Assembly: GCA_949152475.1 (NCBI GenBank)
Contig: OX424555.1
Location: 96,257,515 to 96,321,514 of the forward strand
Origin: Terebella lapidaria
Taxonomy: Eukaryota; Annelida; Polychaeta; Terebellida; Terebellidae
DNA length: 64,000 nucleotides
Reading direction: 5' to 3'
Shown here: one piece after another, positions 1 to 10,573 of the stretch
Position numbering within the stretch: position 1 is the stretch's first letter
How the letters are laid out: each line of letters opens with the position of its first letter
Program-made: the position numbers and the translations under genes
The notes under the pieces: generated by a model
The model's input: only the letters and a program-made list of their open reading frames with translations
Told to the model about the DNA's origin: nothing
Database searches by the model: none

Positions 1-648
1 ACTGGACAATGTCCTCTGTACACTCTACTGAGCTTGTGGCAGTGATTTCTGATGTCTCGATTCTACAAACCTCCTTTTGCGCACCAGACTGTATTGTGTA
101 AGGTTGTCACTGGACAATGTCCTCTGTACACTCTACTGAGCTTGTGACAGTGATTTCTGATGTCTCAATTCTACAAACCTCCTTTTGGGCACCAGGCTGT
201 ATTGTGTAAGGTTGTCACTGGACAATGTCCTCTGTACACTCTACTGAGGTTGTGGCAGTGATTTCTGATGTCTCAATTCTACAAAACCCCTTTTGGGCAC
301 CAGACTGTATTGTGTAAGGTTGTCACTGGACAATGTCCTCTGTTCACTCTACTAGGCTTGTGACAGTGATTTCTGATGTCTCAATTCTACAAACCTCCTT
401 TTGGGCACCAGGCTGTATTGTTTAAGGTTGTCACTGGATAATGTCCTATACACTCTACTGAGCTTGTGACAGTGATTTCTGATGTCTCAATTCTACAAAC
501 CTCCTTTTGGGCACCAGGCTGTATTGTGTAAGGTTGTCACTGGACAATGTCCTCTGTACACTCTACTGAGCTTGTGACAGTGATTTCTGATGTCTCAATT
601 CTACAAAACCCCTTTTGGGCACCAGGCTGTATTGTGTAAGGTTGTCAA
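1..648. repeat. 108-bp satellite array, right end (start of unit A)
   Basis: Six tandem copies of a 108-bp monomer containing TTTTGGGCACCAGGCTGTAT run from the window edge, so the array continues to the left. Copies differ by a few substitutions. The same monomer forms the much longer array at 56812-59850, and in both places the array is followed by the same unique sequence beginning GCAGAGACAG or ACAGAGACAG. It marks one end of the duplicated TRIM locus. Confidence 0.95.
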
Positions 649-1194
649 GGGGCAGAGACAGAAAAATACATGTCATGAAAAAGGGTCATTTGGTGTTTTG
701 TCTGATTGAATGTTGAATATAAGGACTGGATATCTTCCGGGAAGTAAATTACAAGTTTTCCGAAGATTATCAAGATGTATTGTCACTCTTCTGTTCAGTT
801 GTGGTATCTGACTACCAAAATACGAGGCCTAATGCCTCATAGTTTCCAGCAACTTTGACCCTGTTGTTGCATACTGTAAAGTCGACCTACGTGTAATAGA
901 AATCTGCAGAGAATTATCGTGTGCTCCATTTGGTCCATTAGCAAAATGTCTGTTTTAGATGGCCAGATGCATTCTGGGTAATGCTGCCACTAGTCTAGCA
1001 TTCTGACAACATAACAACCACGACATAAACCACGTTATGGAGACCAGAGTCCAGATGAATGATGGCACACATTCAGACTGGGTCACTGCTTCAGATTAAA
1101 AGTCATGACATCAGCCAAGTTATGATCATTTCAGTGGTCAATAAACGATGACCTCCGGAGCAGAAACGGATTGACCAGGGCCTGGCACTTGTTC

Positions 1195-1481
1195 TTAATG
1201 GGGTACATTATCGAAAGGTACAATTGTTTGTGTCTTCCTGTAAATAGACCCACGTTGCCATATAAAGGCTTTCCAATTTTCACAGTTTAATCATGCATGA
1301 CTAAAATCAATCAATTTTCGATAGGACATGGTCGGTGCTGACCAGTAAAATGACTAAAATTTGTCAACAATACTCACTTTGTTATGCATGAAAGGTTTTC
1401 CCAGAAGAGGGCATTACATGCAACGTGGGTCTTCACTGAAAGACTTCAGTGAATTTGCAATTGGTGTAGGTACCCCATTAA
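1195..1481. mobile_element. Possible TTAA-flanked MITE
   Basis: The segment is bounded by TTAATGGGGTAC and its inverse GTACCCCATTAA, which gives TTAA at both ends and an 8-bp terminal inverted repeat. TTAA duplication is typical of piggyBac-type elements. Unit C lacks this whole stretch, but the missing part is longer than the candidate, so there is no clean empty site. The short repeat could be chance. Confidence 0.3.
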
Positions 1482-1755
1482 ATTGTCCCAAGTGTGAACC
1501 TCAATAATCAACAGAAATTAAGGTACACCGTTTCTTGATGTTCATTAGTCAGGACTATTCTGGCAGGATTCATGACGCAGTTAGCTTGTGCTACTTGTTC
1601 TTATGCATTCGATAATGATTTGAAAGGTGCAAGACAAGTTAAATCATTTGTTTTCAGTGGACGAGTAGTTACAGAGAAGTACAAGCTACGTGCGATGGAG
1701 TTGCTCTCTGGAAACTTCAGTGAAATCCAATTTCAAAAGAGGTTGTTATCAAATA

Positions 1756-2277
1756 CAGTACTGATTTCGCAAAACCTCACCAAAATGCCAGCATGGGACA
1801 CCTGGCATTTAGCACGTGTTCGCCCAACTTCGCCTGACGTAGCATCATGCGATTTGATGCTAGCATTGTGTATGCGAGCATCCCTCGATGCTAGCATTGC
1901 TTCTTGGCACTGTGGTGCACTAAAAGCATTTCGCATTTCGCATTTTTTGTGAAGGCCATTATATGCTCGCATATGCTCGCAAACACATGGTCGAGTGGTT
2001 TATAAACAGTCTGTATCATGTAGATCGTATGGGAAAATGCAGTGTTTCATTTCAGTTCATATTAAAGTCAGTATTTGCATCCGAAATAAAGGATGCGCGC
2101 ATCTGTGCGAGACAATGCTCGCCTGTTCAACTAAGACGGCCACCTGATGCGATGGCATCGCGCCCACTGGTCGCACCATGCGATTTGATGCTAGCATCAA
2201 GTCGCACGTAATCGCATGGCCTAGCATTTAGCATGTAGCATTCGCATGGCTAGTGAGGTTTTGCGAAATCAGTACTG
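1756..2277. mobile_element. MITE, Tc1/mariner-like ends, 522 bp
   Basis: Ends are 25-bp perfect inverted repeats beginning CAGTACTGATTTCGC, flanked by TA on both sides. Unit C at about 60375 carries the uninterrupted site, where GTTATCACATAACAG runs straight through, so this is an insertion made after A and C separated. The interior is built of short repeats such as ATGCTAGCAT and GCTCGCATAT and holds no credible gene. The TA duplication and CAGT terminus are typical of Tc1/mariner-mobilised elements. Confidence 0.85.
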
Positions 2278-2517
2278 TAATAGATCAGTAACAATAGTTT
2301 ATTGAATTTCAATGATTTGGAATGAAAATCAATCTCAGTGTATATTAGGTTCACATCTGTTATGACATATCTGTAGATTTGTTGGACAGCACAATTTCTT
2401 GGAGAGTAAAATTATATCTTGGTTCTTCTGAGCAAAGATCAGTAGAAACATGAGGCTGATCTTATCGAATGATGTCTTTCCTTATAGTAGAGATACAGGT
2501 TCATTATAGTAGAGATA

Positions 2518-2695
2518 CAGTGTTCCCTGTAAAATAAGACCTCACCTTTTGCAGGGAAAATGAGGTTTTATCTTACAGGAAGTCTTATTTCACAATTTCA
2601 TTTACATGTTAAATTGATATTTGGGGAATAAAAAAAAAGTCTTCACAGACAGGGGAGTCTTATTTCGGAGGTGTCTTCTCTTACAGGGACCACTG
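2518..2695. mobile_element. MITE, CAGTG..CACTG ends, 178 bp
   Basis: Inverted ends CAGTGTTCCCTGTAA and TTACAGGGACCACTG are flanked by TA. The corresponding place in unit C (near 60590) lacks it. A 17-bp direct repeat (TATAGTAGAGATACAG) lies just upstream at about 2484-2520. The interior is non-coding. Confidence 0.75.
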
Positions 2696-4350
2696 TAATG
2701 TCAAATGTCCAAAATTGAAAAGGAAATAATAATATGAATTCAGGTTTGTCAAGGAATTAGCTACAACTTAACCCATGAGGCTTGTGTAACACAACCCTTC
2801 CTCAGGTCAATAACACAGGGTCAGGATTTCAGCAGCATTGCATATAAACAGCAGTTTTCCTAATATTTTGTTTGAATCATGTTTCAAACCAGCCGATCCC
2901 TAGCATACCAGTATGAAGAGCTACATTTGCTGTATTGTTGGAGTGTCCAATATAATAGGACAAGTTGCAGTGAACGTTTATCCTTGAATCATCAAGAAAA
3001 GGATTCCTCAGGCAGATGAGATTACAAGAGCACTACAACATTTTGTATTTGTGAATTTGTAGGTTATTCTTGTGCTTAGAATAGCATTCCTTCTGGTCAT
3101 ATTACCATCAGTACTAAATTCTCATTGTGCAGTGAGCAATTAACCCTGAACATCCCTCTACATCAGATTACAAACTTTATGCTTATTACTCGGGCTGATT
3201 TTGGTCCTGAAACCTCGATGTTAAAAACCTCGCTTTTACTGTGATTGTTGACCCTTGTGTGTTATAGCATCTTGGTCGTAACACTTCTGCAATCTGAGAT
3301 TTCTGTTTTATGAAGAAATGTCTGAAAGCTTCCCCTCCCCCAAGTCATGAAACCACATTAGGAAAGTGATAAAGAGCAATAAACATCAAGGAATAGCTTC
3401 CGTAGGGTGGAGGAACTCTTCCCATGCTCTCTCCTGTTATAGCAGCTGTCTGGGACGTGTTGTTGTTGACACTGGTTCAAAGTCAGAGACTTGTGCAAGA
3501 TGTCTGGAAATCTGGCAACAAGCTTGAGAGAGATTAAAATTGTTGAAAATGTGAACATTGGTGAAAGATATGCTTCTATGGCAAGTGGTTAACTTGCTGA
3601 ATACGAAAATTATTTCACAGAAAAATAACCTTTATATTTTGTATATTGTTTCAGCTGATATTTCTTACTGACCTATGTGCAACAGACAGACTGACCTATA
3701 GGTATGGACCGAAGGACATCTGATGAAAAAGACTCATGGTGTGAGATGGTGTTTAGTATTCAGACAACATTCATGAATTCTATGATCACACAGACACCAT
3801 TGATGGCTCACACACTGGCTCTAGATTGGGCCTTTCATCTGCTCAGTGCTGCTAATTAACTGTTGGGGTTTGGTCAACAACTGGGGGAGAATCCAGATAC
3901 AATAGACTGAGGTGTGACAAAAACTAGGCAGCTAAAGTTGGAGAAGTGAATCCTGCGAGGGTCTCAGTTCAGTTATCATGTCTGTTATCAAGTTAATTGT
4001 CAACAACACTCTTCTGGGACAAACTCAGGTTTGCTGGTGATTGCTGGGAAGTAGACATCGGGATTGGATAAAACAGTTGACATGAAGTCATTTTCTGGGA
4101 CCAAATTCCCTGGTGGTCTCAAGAGTACAATATCATGTTGTCTCTGAAAGTCATTGTATCTAATCTTTGGTATCAACAAGAACCTTTCCAGGAGAAGGCA
4201 ACAACAGTTACTTATGACTTTAATATGTGAAAAATCTCTTCTGTTGTGTGGGCCACAATTTTAGAAGATTACCAAGGATCATAGTGTTGATTCTGAGTAT
4301 TTTACGTTGGCGACTTCTGGTCGCTGGTAGCGCTGACTCCTCCAAGTCCC

Positions 4351-4396
4351 CACCAGAGGGCACTTTATCATCTGTGACACGTGTCGAGTTTGATGG
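4351..4396 (-). other. Conserved block with splice-donor-like junction (unit A)
   Basis: On the minus strand this reads GATAAAGTGCCCTCTG followed by GTGGGG. The same block with a donor-like junction is conserved in unit B (GTAAGA at the junction, 22131-22172) and unit C (GTGAGG, 62543-62590), and once on the opposite strand in unit C (60791-60816). It could be the end of an exon of an unrecognised gene or an old short repeat. No protein family is recognised. Confidence 0.35.
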
Positions 4397-5629
4397 ATTC
4401 CAGAATGTACCTGAACAATAATTGCACAATTCAATTCCATCCATCACAGTATTTTGCTGAAAACTTTCTAGAAACATTCATCATCCAACAATTCACTGAT
4501 ATGAGCATGATGAGTATTATGTTGAAAAAAAATTTTGATTCTGGCCCTGGGATTCTGGCCCAAGTGATCGTTTGTTCATCCATAGACACTAATGTTTATT
4601 GCTGGAGAGAAATGATGATGAAATTGTTTATTATCTGGAGCTGTCATTAGCCACTAGCAATATTGCCTGCTGCTCTAAATACATAGAAGTCAGCTGATGT
4701 TTTACTCTGTCACTGACAATATGGTGCAATGGTGCACAATCCACTCTTTGTTGTCACAGAGAGATGTGTATTCAAGGCGATTATGCCAGAGTGAGCTATA
4801 TTGACCACAAAAGGGATATATCGGGTATACACCATGAAGTAGAACCATTGTATTCAGATGGGAATGTAACTTTCAACAAAGGATGAAATGAAATGATTTC
4901 TGCCTCAGTTCTGATAAATTCTGAGAAAGACTGCGGTCATAATGGAGCTCAAAACTGGGTGAGTGTCCTCACATCCAGAACAAACATTGTCCAATCAGCC
5001 GGCAGCCCTGGAGCACTGAACACGTTTGTGAGATGCTCTGGTTCCTCGTCCAAGATACGACATCGTCTAACAAATGTGCCGAGATCGTTTTCCAGTCTCA
5101 CTGGTTTTAGAGGCCTTGAATTTCAGCAGATTCTCACTTAACTTTTCAGTGTCTTCGATGTTCTTTGTTTCCTTCTGGGGCTGTGAGCAAGAATCAGCAA
5201 GTCGTCCGGAGTTTGATCAAGACGTTCCGATTGTACGCCTACCTGTGACACTGGACAGGCAGCTGAAAATACACTGACAATTAATATTTTGAGAGAAACT
5301 TTCAATATTTGCCATGATAGTTATGTTCGTTTGTAGCATTCATGTTTCCTTGCAGAAATGTATTTACTCATGTTTCTCCTACATATTATTGTGAAGTCAC
5401 TTGTTCTAAATTTGCAAGCTTTAAAAGCATCTTTTCCTCTGTTTCAGGTATGTGGCTGAGCAGTTTTCTGAGGGGTTAAGTTTGTCTGAGTCTGTGAGAT
5501 GTTGACTACAGAGGTCACCAAGTGCAACACGAGTCTAAGGTATCGTCTTTTACATGTTCACTGGCATTTTCTTACTGTCACAAAAGGCAGAGACCTCACC
5601 ATTTATCATTTGGGAAATACAATAATAGC

Positions 5630-5745
5630 TCCGAGGAAAGGGATTGAATCCCCTTGAGCCTCGCACTCATGACCTTGTGATACTGGGCACATATTAACCG
5701 AGTGTTAACAGCTATGCTATTTTATGAACTGTCTCCGGGGTGAGA
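5630..5745 (-). mobile_element. tRNA-derived SINE head (unit A)
   Basis: On the minus strand TAGCATAGCTGTTAA (5705-5719) fits a pol III A box, and GGATTCAATCC (5641-5651) fits a B box, with a T-arm-like stem AGGGG/CCCTT around ATTCAAT. The spacing is wide but within what tRNA-derived SINEs show. The body and tail are not clear, and no target duplication was found. The same sequence is at the matching place in unit B, so it predates the duplication. A degenerate tRNA pseudogene is the alternative. Confidence 0.5.
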
Positions 5746-6074
5746 TACAGGAAAGTGTGACTTTGTCAGAATTATGCTGAGGGAATTCTGGGATAATCTG
5801 AATGGTTCGTTCCCCAAAGAACTGGTTGAATGATTGTCACCCGGTGCTGGGAATACTGTTTCTCAGTTTGTATATCCTCGATGGTATCGCTTTCAAATCC
5901 CAGAATGTGACAATTATTATCAATTGTTTCTGGAGACAATTAAAGTACATCAACATTCTTGATGTCATTTGGTAATTCTGCTGTGTTATTCGTAATGAAG
6001 AGACAGAAACTACACGCTTGAGTTAGTTTACTAGAACCATCACCTTTTGTATCGTTGATGGGAAATTGGCCGTA

Positions 6075-6344
6075 CCGTATTGGTCCTAATAGTAGCATGG
6101 CGAGCCAAAGCAAAACCTCTTGCAGCAGCGCGTGCAAAAATGAGGTCAAATTTAGGAAAATCACTGAATAATATACCTATCCCCTTTATTATGATTCAAT
6201 TGACATCAATATGTGGATTGCAACAATCTAAGGTCTTATTAAAAGATATGAAGTGAATACAAGGTCAAGAAAATCGAACATTTTGGTGGAAAACAGGGGG
6301 GCGCTCTAATATTAGGGCGCTTGCCACTATTAGGACCAATACGG
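6075..6344 (+). mobile_element. MITE of the CCGTATTGG family, copy 1 of unit A
   Basis: Ends are CCGTATTGGTCCTAATAGT and its inverse, flanked by TA on both sides. Inside the ends the two arms differ: one continues AGCATGGCGAGCC, the other GGCAAGCGCCC. A second copy in the opposite direction lies at 6532-6825. The pair also exists in unit B, so both insertions are older than the A/B duplication. Confidence 0.75.
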
Positions 6345-6531
6345 TATTTTGCTACAGGTTTCCTGGTTCCTCTGTTGTCGCATTCTTTCCAAGGCGTGAC
6401 ACGGAGGATTTCTAAAGTGTGAGACCTGGCGTCCTTCTGATTGCTCATGTCCTCATGTCCAGGGGGGGGGGGGTGGTATGAATTCAGTGGGTTGATTTCA
6501 GAAATAGGTTGACAAAAAGCTGAACAAAATA

Positions 6532-6825
6532 CCGTATTGATTCTAATAGTGGCATGTGCCCTAATAGTAGAGCGCCCCTCTCTTTCACCCAAAAATGTTC
6601 AATTTTTGTAACCTTGAAAATCATTTCATGCCTCTCTAATAAGATCTTGGAGTTTTCCAATCCACACATTCATGTTCTTTTAATCATAATAAAGGGGATT
6701 GAAGGCTATAGGTATATTATTCAGTGATTTTCATAAATTTGACCTCGAATTTGACCTCATTTTTGTGCGCGCTGCTGCAGAGGGTCTTGCTTTGGCTCGC
6801 CATGCTACTATTAGCACCAATACGG
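6532..6825 (-). mobile_element. MITE of the CCGTATTGG family, copy 2 of unit A (inverted)
   Basis: This has the same arms as the copy at 6075-6344 but in reverse order, and TA flanks. The spacer between the two (about 190 bp) includes a G-run of 13. Together the two copies make a large imperfect palindrome. The right arm carries two TGACCT motifs six bases apart. Confidence 0.7.
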
Positions 6826-7078
6826 TATCTTTGGCTGTGTAATAGAATGTGGGTCAGAGCGGTGACTGTGATGTCATATGCGTAAGAAATTGTGACTGAA
6901 AAACTGTGCCTTTCCAGAGCACAGGACTTACTTCCAGATTTACAAAGTATTGGTGAATGTCCTTCCATAATTCTGCTGTCAAACAAAAGGATACTTCTGT
7001 GGTGATGTGTTTTATACAGCTCTGATTATGTGTGTGTACTTCCTTTAATAATTCTCATGAATTTCCTCAGGGGATATT

Positions 7079-7105
7079 GTCATAATTATTTTTCATAATT
7101 ATGAC
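7079..7105. other. Perfect 11-bp stem hairpin, conserved in units A and B
   Basis: GTCATAATTAT, loop TTTTC, ATAATTATGAC. The same hairpin is at 25883-25909 in unit B with no changes. It lies downstream of the TRIM gene, outside any recognised element. It may be a remnant of a small inverted-repeat element or an RNA structure if transcribed. Confidence 0.6.
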
Positions 7106-7929
7106 AAAGTGTCATAATAAATTTGCCTCAATTATTGACTGCAGGGAGAAGCATTACTCGGCATAAATATGGATATTTTGTTGTGAGGTCACTCTCTAGA
7201 TAAAGGCAGATTTCTATATTCATTTCTGCCGTAATTAAGATGTCAATAACATCTGTATCAGATCTGTAGATACGATGACAGACAGCACAGTCCCAGCACA
7301 ATTGTCTGTCCATCTGTCTGTCTGAGGTCTGAGGTTTGAGTGCCCCAGGGCATTGTGGGATTGTTGCCGGACGTCTTCATATCACATCAAGCCACAGCAA
7401 ATTGTATCTTTGTGACGGGGGATACTATTGGATTAAAAAAACAAACCTTGATAAAAATGTTTCAGGTTCATAACTGCAATTTGTATGGAAAAGTGGATAT
7501 CCGAAAGTGTGTCTATGTATAGGATAATGCACAAGGACGAGGGTCACAAGGCCACGAGGCCACTATTGGTCAGAGACCCGTGTCCACCTGGACTTAGTGC
7601 AGGAGGTGCCTATTCACAGAAATAGTAACCTCATAGCTCTGTTCTATAGTATCCAGTCAACAACAAAGGAAACGGCCCCAACCATGCAGTAAAGGGGTGT
7701 ATTGAGAAAGCGTTCTTGGCTAAAAACAGGTGTAAAGTCACACACTGGCTTTCATTTGATTATCTTGATTTGGACCTTGAGTGACCTTGAGAGGTAAAAA
7801 TCAAACTCCCACTTCTCTATTTCTAACACACATAATACCAATTATTCTGTAAATGTTACAGATATCAACATAAATATGTTTTTTTAATGTTCTAGGTGTT
7901 AAAGGAGTACACAAAATATTGCATGTGCT

Positions 7930-7935
7930 TTTATT
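7930..7935 (-). terminator. AATAAA poly(A) signal, downstream of TRIM fragment
   Basis: On the minus strand AATAAA lies about 250 bp downstream of the stop of the TRIM fragment. It matches the AATAAA at 26728-26733 behind the unit B gene. In the second 3' region of unit A (near 8470) the same place reads AATAAT, so the intact gene may depend on this more distal signal. Confidence 0.5.
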
Positions 7936-8179
7936 ACATGTATGTAAATGCTATACACTGACAAACAATATGTATGACAATATGAAGCAACTATATATGA
8001 TACAACACGGCAGTTTTGATAGAATAATGTATAACATATACAAAGATTTGTTCAGTTGAACCTCGTACAATATCATGCAATATGTTATAATTTGAGATAC
8101 CACACAATTCAGTTAAAAATATTTCATGTCATATAATCAGTACACTACAGTGTATAACTCTAATTCACACAGAAATAAA

Positions 8180-8410
8180 TCACATTTCAAACAGCTGTAC
8201 ACGCCTGTTACCAGCCTCATACACTACGATGTTGCTGCTGTTCACCGCGACACTCCATGGGCACCCCAGCTCTCCCGGCTGATCTCCCTCTCTCCCCACC
8301 ACACACGTCAGCTGTCCCCGTGAATCTAGCACAATCAGTTGCTCATTAGCAGAGTCTGCTATGATAATGTTGCCATGACAGTCAGTTGTGAAACCAAATA
8401 TACTGATTGC
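8180..8410 (-). pseudogene. 3'-terminal fragment of a TRIM-NHL gene
   Basis: The minus strand encodes about 76 residues matching the last one and a half NHL blades of the neighbouring TRIM gene, ending at the same VQLFEM-stop. The frame is open throughout. The fragment stops abruptly at its 5' side, where it is joined to a second copy of the 3' untranslated region (8423-8875). It is closer to the unit B protein than to its neighbour at several sites (for example QLTCVV and PWSVAV) but also has its own variants. It has no start, RING or coiled coil, so it is the remnant of an unequal exchange or local duplication. It would be part of the 3' UTR if the intact gene uses the distal poly(A) site. 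Confidence 0.85.
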
Positions 8411-8422
8411 CTATGTTTTTGT

Positions 8423-8875
8423 TATGTTCTAGGTGTTGAAGTAATAATATACAAATATAGCATGTGCTATTATTACCTGTAGGTCCATGCTATACACAGA
8501 CAAACAATATGTATGACAATGTGATACAACTATATATGATACAATACCGCAGTTTTCATAGAATAATGGGCCCAAGTATCATACACTGCGCCTTAGTACT
8601 TCTCGTCCACTAAATGAATGTCATTTAATCCGTCTGTCACCTTTTTAATCCTTATTGAATATAGAAGAAGGCGCAGTGTATGATACTTGGGCCGAATAAT
8701 GTATAAAATATCCCACAAAGTTTAAATTAGTGGAACCATGTACAATATTCAAAAACATGTACAACATGATTGTTGTAATTTGTGACATGGCCTACCACAC
8801 AATTCAGTTCAAATTAATTCTTGTCATATAATCAGTGCACTATAGGGCATAATTCTACTTCACACGGGAAATAAA
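8423..8875 (-). repeat. Second copy of the TRIM 3' untranslated region
   Basis: This repeats 7893-8180 (shared ATGTTCTAGGTGTT, ACAAACAATATGTATGACAAT and the stretch before the stop) with moderate divergence. It is interrupted by the small MITE at 8569-8693. Unit B has only one such region, so the duplication is specific to unit A. Confidence 0.85.
8569..8693. mobile_element. 125-bp MITE with 8-bp target duplication
   Basis: Perfect 26-bp terminal inverted repeats begin GGCCCAAGTATCATACACTG. Both sides carry GAATAATG, an 8-bp target duplication typical of hAT-type transposition. The sister 3' region at about 8022 has GAATAATG only once, which is the empty site. The interior is non-coding. Confidence 0.9.
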
Positions 8876-10573
8876 TCACATTTCAAACAGCTGCACACGA
8901 CTGTTACCAGCCTCATACACTATGATGTTGTTGCTGTTCACGGCGACACTCATTGGCATCCTCAGCCCTCCCGGCTGATCTCCCTCTCTCCCCACCACAC
9001 ACCTCAGCTGTCCCCGTGAATCTAGTACAATCAGCTGGTCAATAGCCAAGTCTGCTATGATAATGTTACCATGACAGTCTGTTGTGAAGCCCCATATACT
9101 GATCGCCTTTGGTGTGTTTGGTATACTGGGCGTGATGGCCCGTACATAGGCTCCACTCAGTGTAAACATCAGTAATCTGGCCGCGTACCATTCATTCACG
9201 AGCACTAGGCCGTCTGGTGTCACGGCCACACTTACTGGATTGTCGGCAAACTGTCCCGGCCCCTGACCCTTGGAGCCGATACTTCTGATGTACGAGCCAT
9301 CAGCACCCAGCACCTTGACACGGTAATTACCCCAGTCAGCAACCAGTAACTGTCCTGTCTGTGTGAATGCCAGACCTGCTGGTCCATTCATCTCATCATT
9401 GCCAGATCCCAGAGAACCAAATGTCCTGACAAGCTGGAAGTACTTGTCGTACACCTTTATCCTATGGTTAACACTATCACTGACATACAGTTCACCAGAC
9501 GGACTCACACACAGTCCCTGGGGATGACTGAACTGGTGTTTCTGGTCACCTTGCTCACCAAGTACAAACATCAGATTGAGATCTCTGTCGTAGACCTTCA
9601 ATCTGTGATTGAGCCTATCTGACACGATGTAGCTGTGGTCTGTGCAGGTCATGTAGCCATCTCCAGCAAACTCCTCCGGCCCCGACCCTTGACTGCCGCT
9701 GACAGCTACGGACCTGGCACGTGCGTAGTCTGCTGATGTCGGCTGATGGCAGCTGGTCGCTGGTGGGGATGTGATCTCTCCCACGTCTGGTGCTGACTGT
9801 GACTCCACAAATGTGTACTCTATAGGGCTGGGTGCACTCTTCTGATAATCTTGTAATGTGGATAGGAACTCCAGGGCTTCACTGTTGATTTCTGCCAGAG
9901 ATTCTGTTGAGCTGTTTGCCCCAGTGCTGCTTTCAAATATGTCTCTGGATTTTCTGAGAAAGGTTTTACACTTTACAACTTCCATGTCGATGCTTTGCTG
10001 CCATTTTGTGTAGTTTTCTACGTTCAGTTTCTTCAGCTCGTTCACTTTGTTCTTCAGTCTCGCTTCCAGTTTCCTGATCTCGTCTTGGTACGCCTGTATT
10101 TTCTTCTGGATCTGTTCTATGGCAGCAGCTGCCCGAGTCCTCTCCTTGTCAAGGACGCTCTCATCCGAGGTCAGGTCTGATGACTTTCTGACTTCCTGTC
10201 GGAGTTGATCCAGGTTGTGTTGGACATCACCTTGGAAGATTTGGTCATGAGCAGCCAGACACGTAGCACAGAGAATTTGTGGGCAGTGATTACATCTTGC
10301 TTGTTTCTCTCGGCTGTTGCAGGATTCACACAATTGTCCTAGCACGTCACAAAGTGCAAAATTCTTCACCAGGTTTTCGACTTTGCATCTTCTCTTGCAC
10401 TTTGGACAGGTGAGGGGAGGTTTGGTGGCCAGAGTGTCCACACATTGTTTACAGAACGTGTGTTGACACTTGAGAGCTGTGGGGGTGCGGGCTTCCAGAT
10501 TGTAGGTTGACAAACACACAGAACATTCCAACTGCTGCTTCAGGAACCCTGTCTCCGGAGGTACGTTCGCCAT
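8876..10573 (-). CDS. TRIM-NHL protein, gene A (RING, B-box, coiled coil, six NHL blades)
   Basis: This single coding exon gives 565 residues. A C3HC4 RING is at C17, C20, C36, H38, C41, C44, C56 and C59. A B-box with the type 1 spacing follows (C82, C85, C94, C97, C102, C105, H109, H119), then a charged coiled coil at about 131-215, a Ser/Thr/Pro-rich linker, and about six NHL repeats from 286 to the end, forming a propeller. The family are E3 ubiquitin ligases of the TRIM2/TRIM3/TRIM71 type, whose NHL propeller binds RNA or protein partners; the substrate here is unknown. I chose the ATG at 10573 (context AACATGG) over the in-frame ATG at 10705 because it gives the same 565-residue length as gene B, which has no upstream in-frame ATG. 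Compared with gene B, about 22 residues differ in the first half and about 41 in the propeller. All zinc ligands are kept. Confidence 0.93.
   Translation of the reverse strand: MANVPPETGFLKQQLECSVCLSTYNLEARTPTALKCQHTFCKQCVDTLATKPPLTCPKCKRRCKVENLVKNFALCDVLGQLCESCNSREKQARCNHCPQILCATCLAAHDQIFQGDVQHNLDQLRQEVRKSSDLTSDESVLDKERTRAAAAIEQIQKKIQAYQDEIRKLEARLKNKVNELKKLNVENYTKWQQSIDMEVVKCKTFLRKSRDIFESSTGANSSTESLAEINSEALEFLSTLQDYQKSAPSPIEYTFVESQSAPDVGEITSPPATSCHQPTSADYARARSVAVSGSQGSGPEEFAGDGYMTCTDHSYIVSDRLNHRLKVYDRDLNLMFVLGEQGDQKHQFSHPQGLCVSPSGELYVSDSVNHRIKVYDKYFQLVRTFGSLGSGNDEMNGPAGLAFTQTGQLLVADWGNYRVKVLGADGSYIRSIGSKGQGPGQFADNPVSVAVTPDGLVLVNEWYAARLLMFTLSGAYVRAITPSIPNTPKAISIWGFTTDCHGNIIIADLAIDQLIVLDSRGQLRCVVGREGDQPGGLRMPMSVAVNSNNIIVYEAGNSRVQLFEM

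Noticed and set aside
1572-2211. Two overlapping plus-strand open frames of 126 and 82 codons
   Set aside because: They run through the MITE at 1756-2277 and its flank, have no recognisable domain and are absent from unit C.
5940-6165. Minus-strand 74-codon frame near the first CCGTATTGG MITE, with a counterpart in unit B
   Set aside because: It spans a MITE boundary, and the reading frame is not kept between A and B.
7128-7313. 61-codon minus-strand frame that is identical in unit B (25932-26117)
   Set aside because: Conservation equals that of the surrounding non-coding DNA, so recent duplication explains it; no domain is seen. I keep it as unlikely rather than excluded.
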